Part shown: positions 23,595 to 36,974 of the stretch, piece by piece
Position numbering within the stretch: the first letter of the stretch is position 1
Layout of the letters: every line of letters starts with the position of its first letter
Assembly: GCA_029959085.1 (NCBI GenBank)
Contig: JARWIR010000035.1
Span: 3,764,501 to 3,828,500 of the forward strand
Direction: 5' to 3'
From: Nemophila menziesii
Taxonomy: Eukaryota > Streptophyta > Magnoliopsida > Boraginales > Hydrophyllaceae
DNA length: 64,000 bases
Made by a program: the position numbers and the translations under genes
The notes under the pieces: generated by a model
Databases searched by the model: none
Told to the model about the DNA's origin: nothing
Seen by the model: the letters and a program-made list of their open reading frames with translations, nothing else

Positions 23595-24840
23595 TTTGTT
23601 GAGGAAACAAAGTTTTGAGTTGGGGTCTTGATGTTTCCTTTGTTATGATAAATAAATCTCATTATGAGATATCTTTTTAGGTTCCTTATGTGCTTAGTTA
23701 AAGGGTTTTCCCCTATTATCTTATTTATTCATGTTTGTTACCTTGTTTTGGAGATACGTCGATTTAAGAGCTATTTGTGTATTAAATGTTAAGCTATTAG
23801 GTATACACATTATATTAGATGTCAAAGCATGTATAAAAAGGAGAGAAAAATGATCGAAGGAGGAAACCAAGAGAAAGGGACTAAGAAAACTAATTTTATA
23901 AAGTAAAGGAGTTATTTAGCAGAATTTGAAAGTGAATTTTGTTTTTGTGTTATTTAAGGTCTCTCTATGGGAACAATTATAGCTATGGTAGTTATTATAG
24001 CATTGTTGGGAGATTTATTTATTTGACTTATTTGGATACATCATGATTCTTATTTCTTCTTTTTTGCTTATTCAATTTTATTTCAAAAACACGTATTAAA
24101 TATTATCATTTGCAGAATTAATTTGATTGTTTCTAGTATAGACCAGGTACACTTAGCGGATGGACATTCAATTGTCGAGATTATGTTTTATAACATGATT
24201 TTTCCTTTAGCATTTTTTCTTTTCCTTAAATCCATGATGTTTATATTTATCCTTGTTTAAGTTTTATTTTGTTTGTTGAAATTTTAATTGATATGTTCGA
24301 ACTAATAGCTCTTCATATTTCCAATTTTCAATGCATATAAAATTATCAATGATCTTAAAGATATTTATAGTTTCATAATTAAAAAAAGAAAAAAACATAG
24401 AGAATTAGTATATAATGCCACTTTGATTCGGCCAAAGATTAGAGATATAGATGGTCAAATTCACTTAAGTTGCAGCTATAGACAAATTTCCACTGCAATT
24501 TCTGAAGAAACCAACAACTTCAATATTTTTGGTCTCTCTTATTGTCATCCGTCCAGCATGGATATATAAGTAGAGGAAGATAAACAAAAACAAAAAAGAA
24601 TACAAATCGCAAAAGGTAGATTCTATAGACAAATTTTTCATGTTAAATACAATTTATTCATTTAATTTATTTTTATAATTACAATTAAATTTTTTTCAGA
24701 AGAAATAAAAGAAAAGATGTTGATTGGTGTTATTCAAATTGTATTTATAAATTAAGAATTAAAATTTGAAACTTTTGAAAATATTTTATGAAAATTAATT
24801 TGTATTGTCCAAAGTTATTAATATATATTATTGACTCATA
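23595..24840 (+). mobile_element. Old Athila 3' end: hairpin, PPT and LTR start, unit 1
   Basis: TTTGTT-GAGGA-AACAAA (23595-23611), then TTTTGAGTTGGGGTCT, then TGATGTTTCCT at 23629 with ATGAGATATC 40 bases on. This parallels the hairpin, polypurine tract and LTR start of element 3. The LTR body is too diverged to follow to a right end; it runs somewhere before the protease fragment at 24845. TSDs not found. Confidence 0.6.
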
Positions 24841-24844
24841 TGTA

Positions 24845-25870
24845 GGTGATTTTTGAGAATTGGGTTTAGGAAGATGATTCTAGAAAGGTAGTTGTTGTAC
24901 CAAAGGTGCAAGAAAATTGCGAAGTCACCTCCACCACATCAGATTTTATCACCCTCATATCCAATGCTAATTACTTGTCCTATTGGTGATAGAGTACAAA
25001 AATCTCGTAGAGACGTCAAAAAAAGTGAATATCAATGTCTTAGTACTAGGAATCGTCCAAAAGCAGCCAAAACATCATCAAATCTTCAAGTAGACTCTCT
25101 CCAAAAAGATTAAAATTATTGAGTCCAAGATATTGGATTAAAGATAAATCGAATAGATTTTAAAGAAAACTACCACCAGAGCCATAAGATCCTGGAGGTT
25201 TCAACATGCCAATTTAGATAGGTGGTAAGTTTGAAGCTAAGGAGTTGTCTACCATTGGTTTAGGTGTCAATCTCATGCCCAATATTGTGTTTAATAAGTT
25301 GGGAATCAGAGATGACAAGGCAATGACTATCATCTTACAATTGGCAGATCATTCCACAACAAATCAGGGAATCATCAAGGAATCATTAAGGATGTGCTCG
25401 TCAACATAGGTAATCTAGCTATTTCCACTTATTTTCTTATTCTTGATTATGTTTCCATTACTGGCAAAACAAACTCTCCATAATTGAAAACTAGGGAACC
25501 ATGACCCTCCGTATTGAATATTCATCCCAAACATTTATGTTTTGGGAAAGAATTACAAAAACGAGTCACGAGAGGTCCCATCAGTATGAGTTGTGACCAA
25601 ATAGGCTAAGGCTTAGAGACCCCAAGAAAAAAGAAAGGAAAAAGAAGAATATGAGTTTGGTTTAAGCGATGAGGTTGCGTAGAAAGCTCCCAATCCCAAT
25701 AATAGACTATGGGGATAAAAGAAGACTTGGATAGGGCTTTTCGTAGTCTCTGAAGTCGTTTTAGCAAAGGCGATTGAGGTAAAAGTGAATAAAGATCGCA
25801 AGTTCTGATTGGTATATTTGAATAGCCTCACCGGCTATTGGTGAGGCTATATAAATAAGAAGTACAAAGG
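24845..25870 (+). pseudogene. Athila gag-linker/protease and integrase-tail-like remnant, left arm
   Basis: Frame fragments: EDDSRKVVVVPKVQ, MPI.IGGKFEAKEL, GLGVNLMPNIVFNKLGI, QLADHST, LVNIGNLAIST, then VLGKNYKNE-like, then TWIGLFVVSEVVLAKAIEV and SLTGYW.GYINK. The first part is the retroviral-type aspartic protease of Athila, with Leu-Gly replacing the Asp-Gly active-site pair. The last part matches the integrase-tail-like end of element 3 (SWMGPFLITKVV...). No RT or integrase core lies between. Followed by a decayed post-pol hairpin at 25877-25895. Confidence 0.7.
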
Positions 25871-26390
25871 TAACAACGTCGAACTTTTAACGACATAAAA
25901 TAAACGTGCTTACCGGAAACAATCACAAACTTTTCTTTTACTCCAAAGCCCACGCTTCTACTCTTCCCCACAAGTCATGTCATTACATCACAAAATCTCT
26001 GTAATCATTTTCTATCCATAACACAACTACCAAAATATATTATGGAGACAAAAAAATATAATTGTTGGAATCAAAATCTTTAAACACGAAATCAATTATT
26101 TTTTGTAATTATTTGAAAAAAAATATTATATTTCAAAAATTCTGAAAATATCCAAATACAACTTAGCTACCGAATTCCTCATACATGAACATATCACATT
26201 TTTTCCTGAAACATATACCATATATATAATGATAAACACAATAGCATTATGAATATATATTACTCAATTGAAAATTTAGGCAACAAGAATTGAATGAAGA
26301 AAGGTCACAGAAATTTACTCATATAGGAACATATAAATACAAATCCAAAAACCATTATTTTTTAAATTGGAATATCTAACTAACATATAA
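24845..26390 (+). repeat. Left arm of 3.3-kb inverted repeat, unit 1
   Basis: Read forward, this stretch matches the reverse complement of about 26400-27950, including the non-coding inner part (TATTATGGAGAC.AAAAAATATA, ATGAACATAT, CAATTGAAAATTTAGGCAACAAG). Arms differ by perhaps 15-20 percent and meet near 26395 with almost no spacer. Confidence 0.8.
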
Positions 26391-26399
26391 ATTTACTCA

Positions 26400-28150
26400 T
26401 TAGTTATTCTTTTTTAATAGATAATTTTTTTTAGATTTTTATTTATATGCTCCTACGCGTATATTTCTATGATATTGCTTCATTCGATCCTTGTTGCCTA
26501 ATTTTTCTATTGACTAATATATATTCACAATGATATTGTGTTTATGATTATATATATGGTATCTGTTTTAGGAAAAATTATGATATGTTCATGTATGATA
26601 AATTTTGTAGCTAAGTTGTATTTGGATATTTTCAAACTTTTTAGAATATAATATTCTTTTGAAATAATAAAAAAAATAATAATTGATTTTCTGTTTAAAG
26701 TTTTTGATTCCAACAATTATATATTGGTCTCCATAATATATTTTGGTGGTTGTGTTGTGGATAGAAAGTTACTACAGAGATTTGGTGATGCAATGACATG
26801 ACTTCTGTTGAAGAGTAAAGGAGTGGGATTTGGAGTTGCAGTAAAGTTAGAGATTGTCTCCCATAAGCACTTTTATTTCACGTCATCTCTTATTTATATA
26901 GCCTCCCCAGTAGCGAGTGACACTATTTTCCTATACCAATCAGAATTTGCAACCTTAATTCACTTGTACCTCAATCTCCTTTGCTGGAACGACTTGAGTG
27001 ATGACATACATCCCTATCAAAAAGTTCTTGTATCCATGTGCTCTATTATCGGGCTTGGGAGCGTTCCACGCAACCCCATCGCCTACACCACACTCTTTTT
27101 GTTCTTTTTTTTTCTTCTTCACTGTTTCTTGGGGGCTCTAAGACTTAGTCTCTTTGGTAACAACTCTGACTAATGGGACCCTTTGTAACTCCTTTTTGTA
27201 TTTCTTTCCCAAAACATAGAATGTTTTGGATTCATATACAATACAGAGGGTCAGCGTTCCCTCTTTTATGTCGATTATGGTGAGTCTTGTCGCCTATAAC
27301 GGACCCCAAGTATTAATGAGACATTCTGATCTGTAACATAATCATGAATCACCAAATAAGTTGAAATAGCTAGATTAACTATATGAATGACCACGTACTT
27401 AATAATTTCTCACAGATTTGTTATGGAATGATAAGCCAATTGTAAGAAGATTGTGGTTGGCTTGTCACCAAACTTCTCCAAAACACTATTTGGGATGAGA
27501 TTGACACCCGGCCTCAAGTTACACATCGCCTTCGCTTCGAACTTACAACCTATCTTGATTGGTATGTTGAAACCTCTAGGAACTTGTGGCTTTCGTTTTA
27601 GTTTCCTTTGAAATCTCTTCGACAATTTTTCAGTTAGATCGACTTTCACGATCTCAATAATTTTACTCTTCTTGGAGAGACTCTCCTTGAAGATTTGATG
27701 ATGTTTTGACTGCTTCTCCAAAGTTGTGAGTACTACGACTTTGATCTTGACTTGTTTTGACGTCTCTACGAGATTCCTTTACTCGGTATCACCAATAGGA
27801 CAAGTAATTCTTAGTGGATACGGGGGTGATCTTGACTTGGTAGTGGCGACTCCCCCTCCTCTTCTTTTGCACCTTTGGTGCAACAACTACCTATCTAGAA
27901 TCATCTTCCTCAACCCAATCCTCAACAAACACCTAATCTAAGTTTAGCTTGGTTGACTGTTTTGTATTTGGAATACCCACTACAATAGATGCAACTTGTG
28001 GCGATTCTACTATCTTCTCAACTTGAATGCTGATTGCCTTACACGACTCTAACCCAACGTTGCTATCACTGCTTTGAATGGTCTTACCATTAGTATTCGT
28101 GCCTTGGCCAATTTGCATGGGTGGACCTTGTGTAATTTTTAAATTGTCGT
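26400..28150 (-). repeat. Right arm of inverted repeat, unit 1
   Basis: Reverse-oriented partner of the left arm; it extends about 200 bases further into the gag linker than the left arm does. Confidence 0.8.
26870..28118 (-). pseudogene. Athila gag-linker/protease and integrase-tail-like remnant, right arm
   Basis: On the minus strand: NVGLESCKAISIQVEK (27933-28118; element 3 has NVGFEACKAICLEIEE), VFVEDWVEEDDS, RDVKTSQDQ, then 27410-27721 with RGFNIPIKIGCKFEAKAMC and GVNLIPNSVLEKFG, then SKTFYVLGKKYKKEL, and finally YKNFLIGMYVITQVVPAKEIEV and TRYWGGYINK. The domain order equals element 3: protease directly followed by the integrase-tail-like end. The active-site Asp is replaced (LRPG for the usual D.G). 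Many stops and shifts. Related to, but clearly older than, elements 1 and 3. Confidence 0.7.
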
Positions 28151-31100
28151 AGTGAGTTGTTTTTTCAATTCCCTTGCTTTATAACATGTATATTTTTGAG
28201 AGTTAGACTAAGGAAAAGAATGATTGCAACATAGGTAGTATCATCAAACATATTGATGTTATTATGACTCACGCTCACTTATCAATACTCCCAATTATCT
28301 GTAAGAGATCAATGATTAGTCGAATTTGTTATTCATTTTTTAATATACCATCAGATGTCTAGGCTATCTTAATCAATTTAAACACGTATATTAGATTTTA
28401 TTGAAGGCCAAGATTAGGTGTTCTCATATGAGTACAATCATGTATTTTCACTGACGTAATATTGCCATGGTAGTACCCTTCATCCCCTTATTAAATGTTT
28501 TCTCACTTATCATAAGTGGTAGGATACTTGTAATACTCATAAACTAAATCATCCTTATAACTTATTAATATTCTTCTAATAGTAGAGTATTTATACTTAT
28601 ATAGTTAATAAGCCCCTATGTTTCTCATGTGATAATTGTGCATCTTTCCTAAAGATCAACTTTCACTTTATTGACAACCTCGTTCTAGTTCCTCAACTAC
28701 ATAATGTGTCTTAAGTTTTCATATGGTATAGTTATATCACGCTTAATCTTAAAATGTCAAAAAGATATTACTCATAGGCATTTTCTAGTAATTCTAGTGA
28801 CTCTCGTTAATATGTAATATATTTCTTACGATAATATTGTCTTTAAATGCCAATTGAACTCATAAATAGAAAACAATAGAAGTGAAACATAAAGTTCACC
28901 AAGTTTACAATACACCATACTTTTGTTTATTTAATAATGACTCAGTTTTAGCAAGATAAAATGCTAAGTTCTCTACAAAACTATAACTATTCTAACACAT
29001 TCAATTAAGACAGAATAAACTAGACCCATATGATTAAGCGAGTACAAAGTCAAACATATCCATACAATAGCCTAAATTTTAATATCTACTATTGTTGTTG
29101 ACAAAACATAATATCTTAAGCAAAAAGTAATGTATCAACTTATTTAAGATAAATAAATTAATCTCTAGAAGATATATCCTTCAGGTTTACACCTCCAACG
29201 GTTATATGAATGAATGGTCTACTTATTCTATCAAAATATTTTCTTCTGTTCCATGTAATTAAAATACTGAATAATAATTTATCTATAAAGAAACCAAGGT
29301 TAAAATAAAAGAAGGATATTGTTAGTGGCTAAGAGAATCTAAAAAATACGGGACTCATGTGCTTGAATCTTGTTACAAAAAAACACATTCTTTTATTGTA
29401 CAGTGTACAAAGTGACGCAATATCTTATCTCATAATAACATTCGAATATAATAAACAAACTTTTGGTGTATCATTTAAACCAAAAAATGATTATAATGTA
29501 GCGATTATTGCTTGAAGAAACCCATGTTTAGCCAAGACCACGTCATCATCCAAGAAAAAACAAAACAATTATAAAATATAAATATTGATGGATATAAATC
29601 CAAAGTTGGTTATAAAATAGGTTACAATATTAGTTGACTCCACGTAGGCCTGGGTTTGATCCCCATCAATTTTTTTTGTTGTTCGAAAATGCCAAAACGA
29701 TGCCATTATAGGCGTCTTCCCCATTAATAAAATTTGGTGAGTTTCATTAAAAATACTTTTAAAATGGAATATATTATTCATTTTTAGTTTAAATTGAACA
29801 AAATTCGTATAATTGAGTTTCATATTTCAAGCATGACATAAATACAAACTTTTTTCAGTTTCGATGGATGTCACACAAACCCATAATTAAAATACATGTG
29901 TGAATTTTGATATCATGCATCTCTTACGTATAATACACAAAAACTCATTCCAATATTAATATGAACAAGGCTCAAATACATAACTAAGAAAACTAAAGAG
30001 GGTTCGAGACAAACCTCTGATACATAATTAAGAATCAAAATGCATCCCGGTGTAGAACCAATTAAGTGAAGAACAAGATTTCTCTTTCACAGCATAAATT
30101 TTGATAGCTCAAATATATGTAAGAGAACCCATATAAATAAAATTTAAAAAAATGAATTTTTCTTGTTCATGAAATAACTTTTTATCTTAAAATTATTTAT
30201 AGCTTCTCCGCATAGTAAAAAACATAAGATGGGTCGATCTATCCCATTACGAAAACCCACATAAACCATTTTTTTAAATATAGAAAAGCTACTTTATTCA
30301 TCAATATGATTATCTTAAAGTTAACTCACCATAGATTTAATGATTATGTAAAATGAAACATAGGTCCTTATTGATTAGATCAACATGCTATTCAAATAAA
30401 GTTACTAAACAGGAAAAAATGAAGGTGTTGTTAGTATCATTTATCCAGAGAATGGAATGTATAAATTAATAGCTATTCTATTATGTTATGTCATGGTCAA
30501 ATTTTAGTGTTTATTGTTAGGAATATTTAAATACTTTATTTATAGTGAGTATGTATTTGACCTTATTGGTGATCCAGTCACGCTTATTCCTGGTAAGCTA
30601 TAGTAAACTTACAAATATTGGTTTTGACCTACTATCAATGATTGGTAGGATCGTGAAAAGATAAACATGTTTACGTCCATTTCATGTTACATGTTCTGAA
30701 AATTTATATAATTACATATTAAGTAAATTAATGATAACTATTTTACTGGGATGATTATACTACACCAGAAAATTGCTTCTAAAATTTAGTAGGTAAGCAA
30801 GTCAAGATGTTCTTTTTCTCCATTAAAAGAAAAAGCATGTTCCCCTAACATGTTTCATTAAGTTTGCAGCTTGATTATGTTACCTTCCATATAAGTGTAC
30901 TTCAGAGCCTTATACGCTTTTGGCAACATAAGATGAATAAAATTGAGCTTGATGATAGGAAAAAAATTGTCATGTTTGAACGATAGATGATAAAAGTTGT
31001 TAGAGAGCGTGTATCTTCCTTAGAAGTTGATGATACGACCAATGGTCATGTTATTTCATTAAAACAACAATGTTTGAGTAATTGTCATAGTAAGTTTAAC

Positions 31101-32726
31101 ATTCTATTTTACTATTAAATATATAAGTTTCAGTAGTTTCATACTTATGACTATTTATGTAAGAACGTTTGTAATTGTGTGATACATGTTACAGCTTACA
31201 TGGACTCTAAAGAGAGTAAAAGAAGATGTGAAAGGGAAGATTTGTTATTAGTTACCTTAAAGAATGCATATAATATGTATAATTAGATGACATAGACATT
31301 AATTAAGCTTTTTAATGATATCTACATCCAATTATATTTTATAATATTGAATACTTTTTCTAAGAAGAAAGATTATATTCTTCTTGTTTCTATCTTTATT
31401 CTGTTTGAGGTATTGTAAAAATCTCATAATGATCAAATAACATGTACAAGAGTAGACATGAAATGTGAAAATCCCACTTTAAAGAATGTAATATAACAAA
31501 AAGACTAATATATCACCAGATATTATAATCTCAACAGAAAATTCACATTAGTTCCTCAATTAGTAATGTTTGAAAAAAACATCAAAACAATCGTTTTATT
31601 TAGATGAATAATTATACTTATTAGTATTAAACAAAATAGAAGAGTTCAATAGCTATATGAATGATAAGGTCTATGTCCGTTCCCTTAAAGCCTCGCAAAA
31701 AAATGATGCATGGACAACATCATCATTTGTATAATATAGTCTAATGTTTTCATCCTTTCTAGATTGTTGCATATGAATCTATGTTAATATAATCTGACTT
31801 CATTTGATAATAAAGTAACTATTGTTATTTTTCTATAGTATTTTACTCAATATTTAAGATTTTTTACATTAGAGAAGAGTGAACATTTGTCGAGACTCTC
31901 AAAGAAGAATCGAAATATAACAATTTCCAAGATAATAATCATTTATATGGTTGAAACTATCAAAATATGTTCTAAAAGCAGAATATCTAACAATCGTCTA
32001 GCTACAAATATTTTCAAAAGTATTATGATCTGATTCAAAATAAATTTATATCAATTGTACATTTATCTCAACATACAAAGTTGGATCCCAATTACATTAA
32101 CATTAAAGTCTAGAATTTCTTAAAGAAAGTTACATCTTCTTGGATCTCGTATAATAAGAAGCTTCTTTCAACTTTTCAAGTTAGGCTTCAAGAATCCTCG
32201 TCTCATCTTTACAAACAACTCTCCTCATTTTAGCTTTCTAATATTTGTTTCTTTCAAAAGCATGAGTCAAAATCAACACTAAACTAGCCTACTCTCATAA
32301 AAAAACCTAGTATATTGAAATATCTTAAAGAAATAACCAATATTTTACACAAATTCTAATTTATTTAATAAAATTGTGAACGTTGATTCTTTTTTTTTCA
32401 GGTTTTGTGGATTCATGAACGGTTTTAGTAAGCCTAATATCATAAGTGAATCTCGTCCCATAGTAACCTTATTATGTTGAAAATAATAGTAAGATCTATT
32501 GTGACATAGCCTTGAAATGCTAAACTAGGATTTGCCATGAGGTCTTAGCTGGTCGATAAATAATTCTTTTGAAATGGGTTAATCACTAAAAAAGGGCTTA
32601 CACTCCATTTCCATGTTGTTGCAATATCGTAGGAGACTATTTATTGTTTCTAAGTGTAGTTACTATGGAAAATGATTATAAAGTATCTTAGAAGAGTTTA
32701 TTAAGTAAGGATAACTGGTTGTCCTT
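28151..32726. other. AT-rich stretch of unit 1, no gene assigned
   Basis: Matches 43736-48346 in unit 2. A protein-like plus-strand trace at about 30897-31090 reads KIVMFER, VVRERVSSLEVDDTTNGHV and SLKQQCLSNCH with one stop; no family recognised. The remaining short frames look accidental. Confidence 0.5.
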
Positions 32727-33312
32727 TGTGTGTTCTAAAATAAATGCAATAAGGATAGGAGAACCACAACCGCAATTGTACGGTTGTCCCAAGTAATATA
32801 AGTGATAATACCGATTCGTTCTCAGGGACGAAATGGTTGACTCTAATGCTTATCAAATAGTGGTTAATTGCACGTGTAAAAAATTAAACGATTTTAAGAT
32901 TTGTTTGTTTAGTTTTCTAATGCTAAGAAAATGAATTAAAATATTAAATTAATGCAAGTAAATAGCTAGACACAAGAAAATAAAGTGTTTACGCAAGATA
33001 AGACGCTAGGGTGTCAGCTAATTATCATTCATTTCAAACATTGTTTAAGGGACAAAATAGTAAATTTATATTGGTCAGGATTCAGAATTCTCCTTACCCC
33101 TGTCCGGGTGGACTAAGGATCGACTCTCAAGTGCTACAAACCCCGTCAGGGTGATTATAGTCCACTCTCAAATGATTAAGTTTATTCTACCCAATTGGCC
33201 ATAGGATTAATTACGCTCTTCAGAGTCAAATAACTTCTATCCTACATTCATTAACTAGTTCGGTACCTAGACCCCCCGTCAAGGTGATCCAATCGCCACT
33301 AATTGGAATAGC
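32727..33312 (-). repeat. Partial Athila LTR (element 4 LTR, duplicated piece) in unit 1
   Basis: Copy of 48347-48952. It has LTR hallmarks in minus orientation: the ACAACCG...CGGTTGT hairpin (32766-32787) and TCGTTCTCAGGGACGAA. It ends at CCTAG, the target site of element 3, and is followed by the element 3 LTR start. Confidence 0.75.
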
Positions 33313-34100
33313 CTAGTGATGTCTCCTCATTTGTGATAGATTTATGTTAGGATGAGACATCATTTTAAGTGATTTAGAAGTCAATAATGTCGATTTTCTT
33401 GAGTTTTAGTGTACTTTCCTATTTTGAGTCTTGATTTGTAGAATTATTATTTTTAGAGCATATTGGGTTTAATTGTTTATTTATTGTGTAGCTTTAAAGA
33501 TAATTATGGAGCTTAATTAGAGTCCAAGTCAAAGATTACAACTTATGGAAAGAGATTTGCATGGTAATTGGAGATAAGGAAACAAAAGCTAAAAAGATGG
33601 AAAAGGAAAAGCTGCCTAAATCTAGGATTCTGCATACACGTCCAAAGATATGCGTTTTTACCTAAGAAATATGCCGAATCTGGTGATTTCCTTCCTTCGG
33701 GTCAAGATAATTCTGTTGCGATTCTTTCGGTATCTTATGGAGCTCAAACCGATCAATAACGAAGAAGATATGCTCAAAACGGTCCAGCAGTGTTTATCTT
33801 TATTTCCATACGAATTTGAGTTGGGCTAGAAGTCCAATACCTTACCTCTTCCTCAAGAAAACGAATTAGGTCTTTTAAACACCTATAAATACACCCTTAT
33901 ATCACTTGTAAATCCCCCTATTAATCCTTGTCTCATAGTAATTAGTTCTTAAGGTTTTATTCTTCCAGTTTATTGTAGAGAGCAAGATGATGTCTTTTGT
34001 AATTTCTTTTAGTTTATTTCCATTAGGTATGAACTAAAGTCCCCATAGCTTGGGTTTTGCATAATGTATAAACTATGAATTCTAATTCTTCTATCTAAGT
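33313..34100 (+). repeat. Truncated copy of element 3 5' LTR at the duplication junction
   Basis: Starts TGATGTCTCC right after CCTAG and follows the element 3 LTR for 788 bases, then breaks after TCTATCTAAG into the unit 2 start. It includes the TATAAATA box (near 33884). In several positions it agrees with the 3' LTR (57314 on) rather than the 5' LTR at 48953, so the latter carries the later changes. Confidence 0.9.
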
Positions 34101-35211
34101 TTTGTTATAAGAAATCGGTACCAAGTAACCACTAACTCAATTAACACTAGTATGATTCAAAACCCAACCAAACTCTCATAAGACTTGCCAAAACTCAAAT
34201 AATGCAACAAGTTGATTTAAACAATTAGTAATTCATCATATCTCTGAATTGTATGTATGTAATGCAAGAATAAATAAAGAATGCAAATTCAAAGAGGACA
34301 AAAAGATCTAAATTCAATAATAATCCACAACTTAAAAAACGCTTCTAGCAAAACGAATTGCATACACAACAAGCTTTCTTAGTGACAAAAAATAAATAAA
34401 CATCCCCGCCATTAAGGAAAGAAAGCAAAATAAATCTAAATCTTTATCATTTATCAATCTATACAAAGATATCTCAACTACCCTCTTCCATATCTCTCTA
34501 TCTCATCTCTAATATAATTTCATTAAATTTTAATTTAGAAAGAGCAACCACTCTTTAACTTCAAACACTAACTAAACTCCCTAGTTTTTCTTGCACCTTC
34601 CTCTTTCCGGACCACAAATTCCTTGTAACACCATCACATCTCCCTGCACAAGTATCTAAAGATAAGACAAACAAAAAATTGTAAAAAGATGGAATTTTTC
34701 ACCGCCATATTTATAACACAAAGGTTATTTACACAAAAAATCAAGATTTTGAACTACAAAATTTGTATAGGTTGAATAAAATATTCTATCAGTTCAGCAA
34801 AAAAGTCTGAGAGTTTTTTCAATAACAGGGTAAATTAATAACAAGAAATTACAAAGTGTTTATTTAGGAACCTAATACATTTTTAGGAAATTACATAGGG
34901 TTGTGACACATGCTATTGAATATACAATCTTGGTGTATATTTATTATATTTTCACTTCTCAACATACTATAAGTAAAATTGACGATTAATTAATACTTTT
35001 TTCGAAGTGTCTTTAGATACAACAATACCTAATGTGTATATATATATATGTGTGTATTATTTTGTATTACTTATATATTTTAAGAAACATAGACAACACG
35101 ATATTGAGATGTTTTTGTGGGAGACCCCGTCTTTTTAAGGGTCGATTAGCGTGTAGTCGTAGTAAAGTCGTTGCTTGATTTAGATGAAATAGGTTTTTCG
35201 AGCCTACATAC

Positions 35212-35263
<52 letters not shown>

Positions 35264-36974
35264 TTTTTTTCATTGCTAATATATTTTAACAAATTGTACA
35301 ACATGATATGGAGTTGGGTTTGTGGGAGTCAAGGGGAGCTTTTCAATCGTTCAAAAAGCGTGTAGTTGTAGTAAAGTTGTTGCTTGATCTAGATGAAATA
35401 GATTTTTCTAGTGTGCAATTTGTTTAGCTATATACATGAGGCATAATGTTAAAGCTAAAAGGAATGACTATCCTTCAACTTTGCGTGCTTCTTTATCTTT
35501 GGAACTCGGGGATGATTTTGATTCAGTAGTCATCCTGATCGATTATTATTGTTTTCACGTTTTCTCCCTTAGTTTTTAGAATCTTGCATCCTCTGATTTT
35601 GCTTGCATATAAATATATACAATAAAGGATGAAGTAAGGATGGCATTCATTTTACAATTTGCTCGAGTTCTCCCCATGAAAATCTCCAAACCACCGGCTC
35701 TTATAAGAAATGATATATGTATTGTGTTACAGTCGAAAAATCGATGCTTAACCTAATACTAGCAGTGGTTGTGTCAAGATTTTATCTCCCCTTCTTTGGA
35801 GTTGGTACTTTTCTCCCCGGAGCTCTAGAACCTGACTCACATTTGGAGGGATAAGTTTCATGATTTGGAAGTTTATATTTTTGTTTATGAGAATGGTTTT
35901 TGGTACAAGTTTAATGATCAAGATATGATGAGACAGTAGTGGTATTGGGAGGCCAATTTTGTGTAAACACGATATAAGTACTTATACAATTTGCATCACT
36001 CAAGTAAATGACGGGAGTATAACATCTACATATAGGGCTCCAAATAGCGAAACATCCTAAAGCCCCGTATGTGCATCCTGGTGGGGTTGGGGTGTCGTAA
36101 TAGTGTATAAGACTAATTTTACTTCTAGAAATTCACTTAAATTGGTGGCACTTTTCAGTAATTAAAGCCGATCAGATGATGGTACATTTATATAAGTGGT
36201 AGTCTCATTTAATTTTCGTCAATTAGGTGGATTAAATGCGACTTATCTTATTAAACCTCTGTTTATAGTCTTATACTTTAAAAAAATTGTTTGTATTAAT
36301 TTTTATGATTTAAAAACATCAAAAATAGTCAAGTGTATATATCTTGCCAAGAAATTGGACACACCAATATGTTGCATCAGTGAATTTTTTAATTAAGTTT
36401 TACAAAAACTAAAATGTTCAAATTAATAGAATAAATAAAAATGAATATAAATAATTAGATAAATTTCATGGGATTTAGTCCAACTTAAACACATATTTAA
36501 GAGATTGAGTTATTTTTAAATACAAATAACTCCTATTATATATACGCGGATCCTTTTTAAATACTAATGTATCTATTATATATATATATATTCATTAATT
36601 TGATTAGATAATATATATATTTCTTCCAATTAGTAAAATAGCCATAGATAATATATATTTTTCATCTAATTAGTAAAACTTAGCAGTTTAAATTTAAAAA
36701 AAAGTAGAATGAATAGAAATCTATTAAGAAACCTACATGTAAGGATTTTTAGTTTTTTATTTGAGATTTATTTATGTTTTCTGAAAGGACTGTGCAATAA
36801 TGTTTTAATTCAGTATATTAATATAATTGAATATTATTGTGTAAAAAATTTGTTAATTGTAATCAATTATTTTGTTGAAAAACTTGAATCTTTTTATTTA
36901 GAAAAAAAATATGTACACCATACAAATAATACGTAGTATTAGGAATTCAAAGTTAAAAATCAACTATTATCTCA
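34101..36974. other. Unit 2 left part, no intact gene
   Basis: Counterpart of 10741-13697, with shorter TA microsatellites (35206-35256 and about 36574-36591). Short frames only. Confidence 0.6.

Noticed and set aside
29640..29670. GGTTTGATCCCC, another B-box-like word
   Set aside because: Isolated; a tRNA fold cannot be drawn. Both duplication units carry it only through shared ancestry.
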